Source: Paenibacillus sp. UNC451MF
GTDB lineage: Bacteria > Bacillota > Bacilli > Paenibacillales > NBRC-103111
Assembly (NCBI RefSeq): GCF_000686845.1
Contig: NZ_JMLS01000005.1
Location: 37,662 to 101,661, forward strand
Reading direction: 5' to 3'
DNA length: 64,000 bases
The notes below the pieces were generated by a model. That model was not told the origin of the DNA. It did no database searches and worked only from the letters and a program-made list of their open reading frames with translations. Both the position numbers and the translations under genes were made by a program. Shown here one piece after another: positions 61,213 to 64,000 of the stretch (position 1 is its first letter; the number at the start of each line of letters is the position of its first letter).

Positions 61213-61223
61213 GAGGTTACATC

Positions 61224-61985
61224 ATGAAAAAATTACCGCACTGGATGCTTACGGCTATATCCATCGTGCTGGGGATAGCCCTTTGGTATCTGCTATCCGC
61301 GATTCCGGCTGTAGGCGCCATTATTACAAACCCAACTATCGTGATCGAGGCTTTCATATCTGAAGCAGCTAACGGAAGAATGTGGACCAATATTGGAGCC
61401 AGCTTGTTCCGGGTGCTGGGAGGCTTCTCACTCGGTCTGATCGTAGCAATTCCTGTTGCCTTCTTGATGGGCTGGTACGGCGTTATTCGCTCGGTGGTAG
61501 AGCCGTGGATTCAGTTTTTCCGTACGATTCCCCCAATTGCCCTTATTCCACTAGTCATCGTAGCTCAGGGCGTCGGCGAATCCGCCAAAATCACCGTCAT
61601 TTTCGTTTCGACATTTCTGGTCATGGTTATTTCGATCTTTCAAGGTGTCCGTAACGTTGATCCAACGCTGATCCGAGCTTCACGGGTATTGGGAGCAAGA
61701 GACAGGGACATTTTCTTTGAAGTTATCGTACCGGCTTCGTTTCCTTATATTCTAGTCGGTGTTCGGCTCGGTCTTGCAGCTGCTTGGACGACTTTAGTAG
61801 CCGCTGAATTGACGGGGGCCAACAAGGGACTTGGCAACATGATTATGGAAGCAAGTCTGTATTTCCGCATGGAAGTTGTTATTCTCGGCATTATAGTCAT
61901 CGGAATTATCGGCTTGGCGATGGATAAACTGGTGCTCTTTTTAGAAAGGAGGCTAACAGGATGGCAGGAAGTACGCAACACCTAG
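61224..61985 (+). CDS. SsuC/TauC-type ABC transporter permease
   Basis: 253-residue membrane subunit of a nitrate/sulfonate/taurine-type importer, with about six membrane segments and the contact loop VDPTLIRASRVLGARDRDIFFEVIVPASFPYI. ATG 61224 has AGGAGG 7 nt upstream. An open frame extends 46 codons further upstream through the tandem repeat, but it lies before this ribosome site and is not used. It overlaps the ATPase gene by 25 nt. Context with sulfatases suggests an organosulfur substrate. Confidence 0.88.
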   Translation: MKKLPHWMLTAISIVLGIALWYLLSAIPAVGAIITNPTIVIEAFISEAANGRMWTNIGASLFRVLGGFSLGLIVAIPVAFLMGWYGVIRSVVEPWIQFFRTIPPIALIPLVIVAQGVGESAKITVIFVSTFLVMVISIFQGVRNVDPTLIRASRVLGARDRDIFFEVIVPASFPYILVGVRLGLAAAWTTLVAAELTGANKGLGNMIMEASLYFRMEVVILGIIVIGIIGLAMDKLVLFLERRLTGWQEVRNT

Positions 61986-62788
61986 ACAAGCAAAGCATTG
62001 GAGTATCGACAGTGCGGCCCAAAATCGAAATTAGCCAACTATCGAAAATATATAAGGGGCGAACGGGGGATGTTACCGCACTGCAAAATACCGATCTAAC
62101 GATCGGCCAGAACGAGTTCGTCTGCGTAGTAGGTCCGAGTGGCTGCGGCAAAACTACACTGCTCAATATTATCGCCGGTTTGGAGGAGGCTACATCCGGT
62201 TCGGTGAAAGTGGATGGAGTGGAGGTTAAAGGACCGGGCAAAGAACGTGGCGTCGTGTTCCAGCAATATGCGCTGTTTCCTTGGAAGACAGTACTGAAAA
62301 ATGTCGAGTTCGGCTTGAAGCTTCGCGGCCTTAGCAAACAGGAACGGAGAGAGACGGCGGAAAAATATTTGGAAATCGTCGGACTCAAAGATTTTGCACA
62401 CGCTTACCCTAAGGAGCTATCCGGCGGGATGAAGCAGCGGGTGGCTATAGCGAGAGCCTATGCGGTACAGCCTGAGGTGCTTTTGATGGATGAACCATTC
62501 GGTGCGCTGGACGCGCAGACCAGAGCGCAGCTTCAGGAAGAACTGCTCAAAACATGGCAAACGGAGAAGAAGACTTGCTTCTTCATTACCCATGATGTCG
62601 AGGAAGCGGTTATTCTTGCTCAAAAGGTCATAATTATGAGCGCACGTCCGGGTCGGATCAAGGAAATTATCGATGTGGATATCCCTTATCCAAGGGATCA
62701 AGCAACGAAGCTCGATGAACGATTTGTTCAGATCAAGAACGAGATTTGGTCCAAAGTGTATCGCGAATACCTGGAAGTGGCAAAATAA
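61961..62788 (+). CDS. SsuB/TauB-type ABC transporter ATPase
   Basis: 275 residues with Walker A GPSGCGKTT, Q-loop VFQQYALFPWKTVLKN (typical of the taurine/nitrate group), signature LSGGMKQR, Walker B LLMDEPFGALD and switch His in FITHDVEEA. The start ATG 61961 has GGAGG upstream, within the 3' end of the permease gene. It forms the nucleotide-binding dimer for the permease. Confidence 0.9.
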   Translation: MAGSTQHLDKQSIGVSTVRPKIEISQLSKIYKGRTGDVTALQNTDLTIGQNEFVCVVGPSGCGKTTLLNIIAGLEEATSGSVKVDGVEVKGPGKERGVVFQQYALFPWKTVLKNVEFGLKLRGLSKQERRETAEKYLEIVGLKDFAHAYPKELSGGMKQRVAIARAYAVQPEVLLMDEPFGALDAQTRAQLQEELLKTWQTEKKTCFFITHDVEEAVILAQKVIIMSARPGRIKEIIDVDIPYPRDQATKLDERFVQIKNEIWSKVYREYLEVAK

Positions 62789-62809
62789 TCGTATAAAGGA
62801 GAGGTACCT

Positions 62810-63865
62810 ATGTTTCTAAAACGGAAATCATCTATTCCTGTTCTATCCGCTGTACTCAGCTTAACTCTCTTGCTCGCTGCATGTTCTTCAGGTGGCGGTG
62901 GAGGCAGCGCCTCTCCGGCTCAGGCTCCTGAGCCTAACAAGCCAAGCGGCAAAACACCAACGATCAACGTTGCTTATATGCCGGATATGAATGGTGCGAC
63001 ACCTATTGTAATCGGCGAAGAGAAAGGCTTTTTTAAGGAAGCGGGCATTAACGTCAATGCGGTCAAATTTTTGAGCGGTCCTCCGGAGTTTCAGGCTATG
63101 GCTTCAGGCGATATCGACATCGCTTATATCGGACCAGGCGCAACCTTCTTGGCTGCACAAGGCAAAGGACATATCATCGATATCGTAAGCCTTGGCAAAA
63201 GCGACATGGTGTTCGCAACGAAAAAGTCCGGCATTAAAGAATGGAAGGATTTAAAGGGTAAAACGGTTGGCGTACCAAAAGGAACCTCCGGCGAAATGGT
63301 GCTGAACCTCGGGTTGGAGAAAGGCGGCCTTAAGCCTAGCGATGTAAACATTGTCAATATGGATGTAGCAGGAGCCGTATCCGCTTATGTTGCTAGCAAA
63401 GTAGACGCTGTTGCGATCTGGTCACCCTATACGCTCGAAATCGAGAAGCAGGTTGGCAAGGAAAACATGGTGAAGCTCGGTGATAACAGCGACTTTTTCC
63501 CTGAGTATATTTTCCCGGCAAGCTGGGTCGTTAATCCGAAGTTTTTGCAGGAGAAGCCTGAGTTAGTAGAGAGCTTCTTAAAAGCAATTGCCAAAACAAC
63601 CGACTATAAAATCAAAAATAAAGATGAAGCGGTTAAAATGACGGCAGCCTATACACAGGTACCTGAGGAATCATTGAAAATGCAGCTGGATGCCCTGGAG
63701 TGGCTCGATAACAAGCGGGTAGCGGATGCGTTCAAGGACGGCTCAGCGAAAAAATGGTATGAAAACCTGGAGAAGCTGTTCGTACAAAACGGCAACTTGA
63801 AGGAAATTACACCGGCCGAAAAGTTTTTGATGACGGCTCCATTTATTAAAGCAACAGGTCAATAA
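62810..63865 (+). CDS. SsuA/TauA-type substrate-binding lipoprotein
   Basis: 351-residue lipoprotein with lipobox LLAAC (Cys near residue 25) and a Gly/Ser/Pro linker, then an NMT1/SsuA-like binding domain (INVAYMPDMNGATPIVIGEEKGFF..., GDIDIAYIGPG..., VPKGTSGEMVL). Aliphatic sulfonates, taurine, sulfate esters or thiamine precursors are possible ligands; the sulfatase upstream favours a sulfur compound. It ends the operon and is followed by a double terminator. Confidence 0.87.
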   Translation: MFLKRKSSIPVLSAVLSLTLLLAACSSGGGGGSASPAQAPEPNKPSGKTPTINVAYMPDMNGATPIVIGEEKGFFKEAGINVNAVKFLSGPPEFQAMASGDIDIAYIGPGATFLAAQGKGHIIDIVSLGKSDMVFATKKSGIKEWKDLKGKTVGVPKGTSGEMVLNLGLEKGGLKPSDVNIVNMDVAGAVSAYVASKVDAVAIWSPYTLEIEKQVGKENMVKLGDNSDFFPEYIFPASWVVNPKFLQEKPELVESFLKAIAKTTDYKIKNKDEAVKMTAAYTQVPEESLKMQLDALEWLDNKRVADAFKDGSAKKWYENLEKLFVQNGNLKEITPAEKFLMTAPFIKATGQ

Positions 63866-63880
63866 GAGAAAATGCAAAAA

Positions 63881-63940
63881 GGAGGGGATGATTCCCCTCC
63901 TCAGGCTGTCGAGAAAGTAAGTCTCGACAGCTTTTCTTTT
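63881..63940 (+). terminator. Double hairpin terminator
   Basis: GGAGGGGA/TCCCCTCC (63881-63900) and GCTGTCGAGA/TCTCGACAGC (63905-63931) are perfect stems, the second followed by TTTTCTTTT. Confidence 0.85.
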
Positions 63941-63973
63941 GTTCAGTTAATTCAATACAGCACCGCGTTAATA

Positions 63974-63982
63974 TGGTATAAT
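63974..63982 (+). promoter_or_regulatory. Extended -10 promoter for a gene beyond the window
   Basis: TGGTATAAT is a perfect extended -10 near the window end, with a weak -35 (AATACA) 17 nt upstream. The downstream gene is outside the window. Confidence 0.45.
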
Positions 63983-64000
63983 TATTGTAACATTGATAAC

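Noticed and set aside
61086..61223. 46-codon N-terminal extension of the transporter permease, reading through the tandem repeat (VELFYEKLL twice)
   Set aside because: A strong AGGAGG lies just before ATG 61224, and the extension starts inside a terminator-like hairpin.

Overview
This 64 kb window looks like chromosomal DNA of a spore-forming Gram-positive bacterium, most likely Paenibacillus or a close relative. The evidence is sspI (a spore SASP), a CdaS-type sporulation diadenylate cyclase, AGGAGG-type ribosome sites with frequent TTG/GTG starts, CUT1-type sugar ABC operons without their own ATPase, YesMN-type two-component systems and a ccpA-type cre site. I saw no rRNA, tRNA, CRISPR array, complete insertion sequence or replication origin.

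Layout. 1-2.9 kb: the end of a Gfo/Idh/MocA oxidoreductase, then sspI, ktrA and a TrmH-family rRNA methyltransferase. 2.9-4.9 kb: small genes, a hexapeptide acetyltransferase and two decayed reading frames. 4.9-9.3 kb: a sugar-type ABC operon ending in a TauD-like dioxygenase. 10.1-16.6 kb: a YesN/YesM two-component system and a second ABC operon. 17.5-19.4 kb: an AT-rich patch of small genes, one of them broken. 19.4-28 kb: HAD hydrolase, MarR-MFS pair, sulfatase-AraC pair, CstR-rhodanese pair, TetR-flavoprotein operon. 28-29.3 kb: cdaS and a membrane protein. 29.5-38.5 kb: a secreted GH10 xylanase, then an intracellular operon with SDR, RraA-like, glucarate-dehydratase-like and GH26 enzymes and a lipoprotein. 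38.9-40.7 kb: a kinase-like phosphotransferase and an atypical SDR. 41-49.6 kb: an OmpR-type two-component system that appears to control an RND efflux operon with a third, repeat-built exported protein. 50-56.4 kb: ehuBCDA-ectABCD, for uptake and synthesis of ectoine and hydroxyectoine. 56.4-58.1 kb: a c-di-AMP (ydaO-type) riboswitch in front of a KamA-type radical-SAM aminomutase. 58.3-63.9 kb: a predicted ATPase, a second sulfatase and an SsuABC/TauABC-type transporter behind a repeat-rich leader.

The most interesting item is the riboswitch-aminomutase unit. The RNA matches the ydaO aptamer closely, starts at a good sigma-A promoter and is followed by alternative GGGTC/GACCC pairings and terminators. 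The aminomutase keeps the iron-sulfur cysteines and the PLP lysine, but by recalled alignment it has Arg and Ser where lysine 2,3-aminomutase has its two lysine-binding Asp residues. Placed directly after the ectoine operon, it may make a beta-amino-acid osmolyte such as beta-glutamate under c-di-AMP control. KtrA and CdaS in the same window are also linked to c-di-AMP.

Regulatory sites could be matched to their likely regulators in four places: paired direct repeats before the two-component and RND operons, TTGTA-N2-TACAA sites before marR and its MFS partner, two 19-bp operators before the TetR-flavoprotein operon, and a 12-bp palindrome before cstR. Functions are inferred from reading translations, not from searches.
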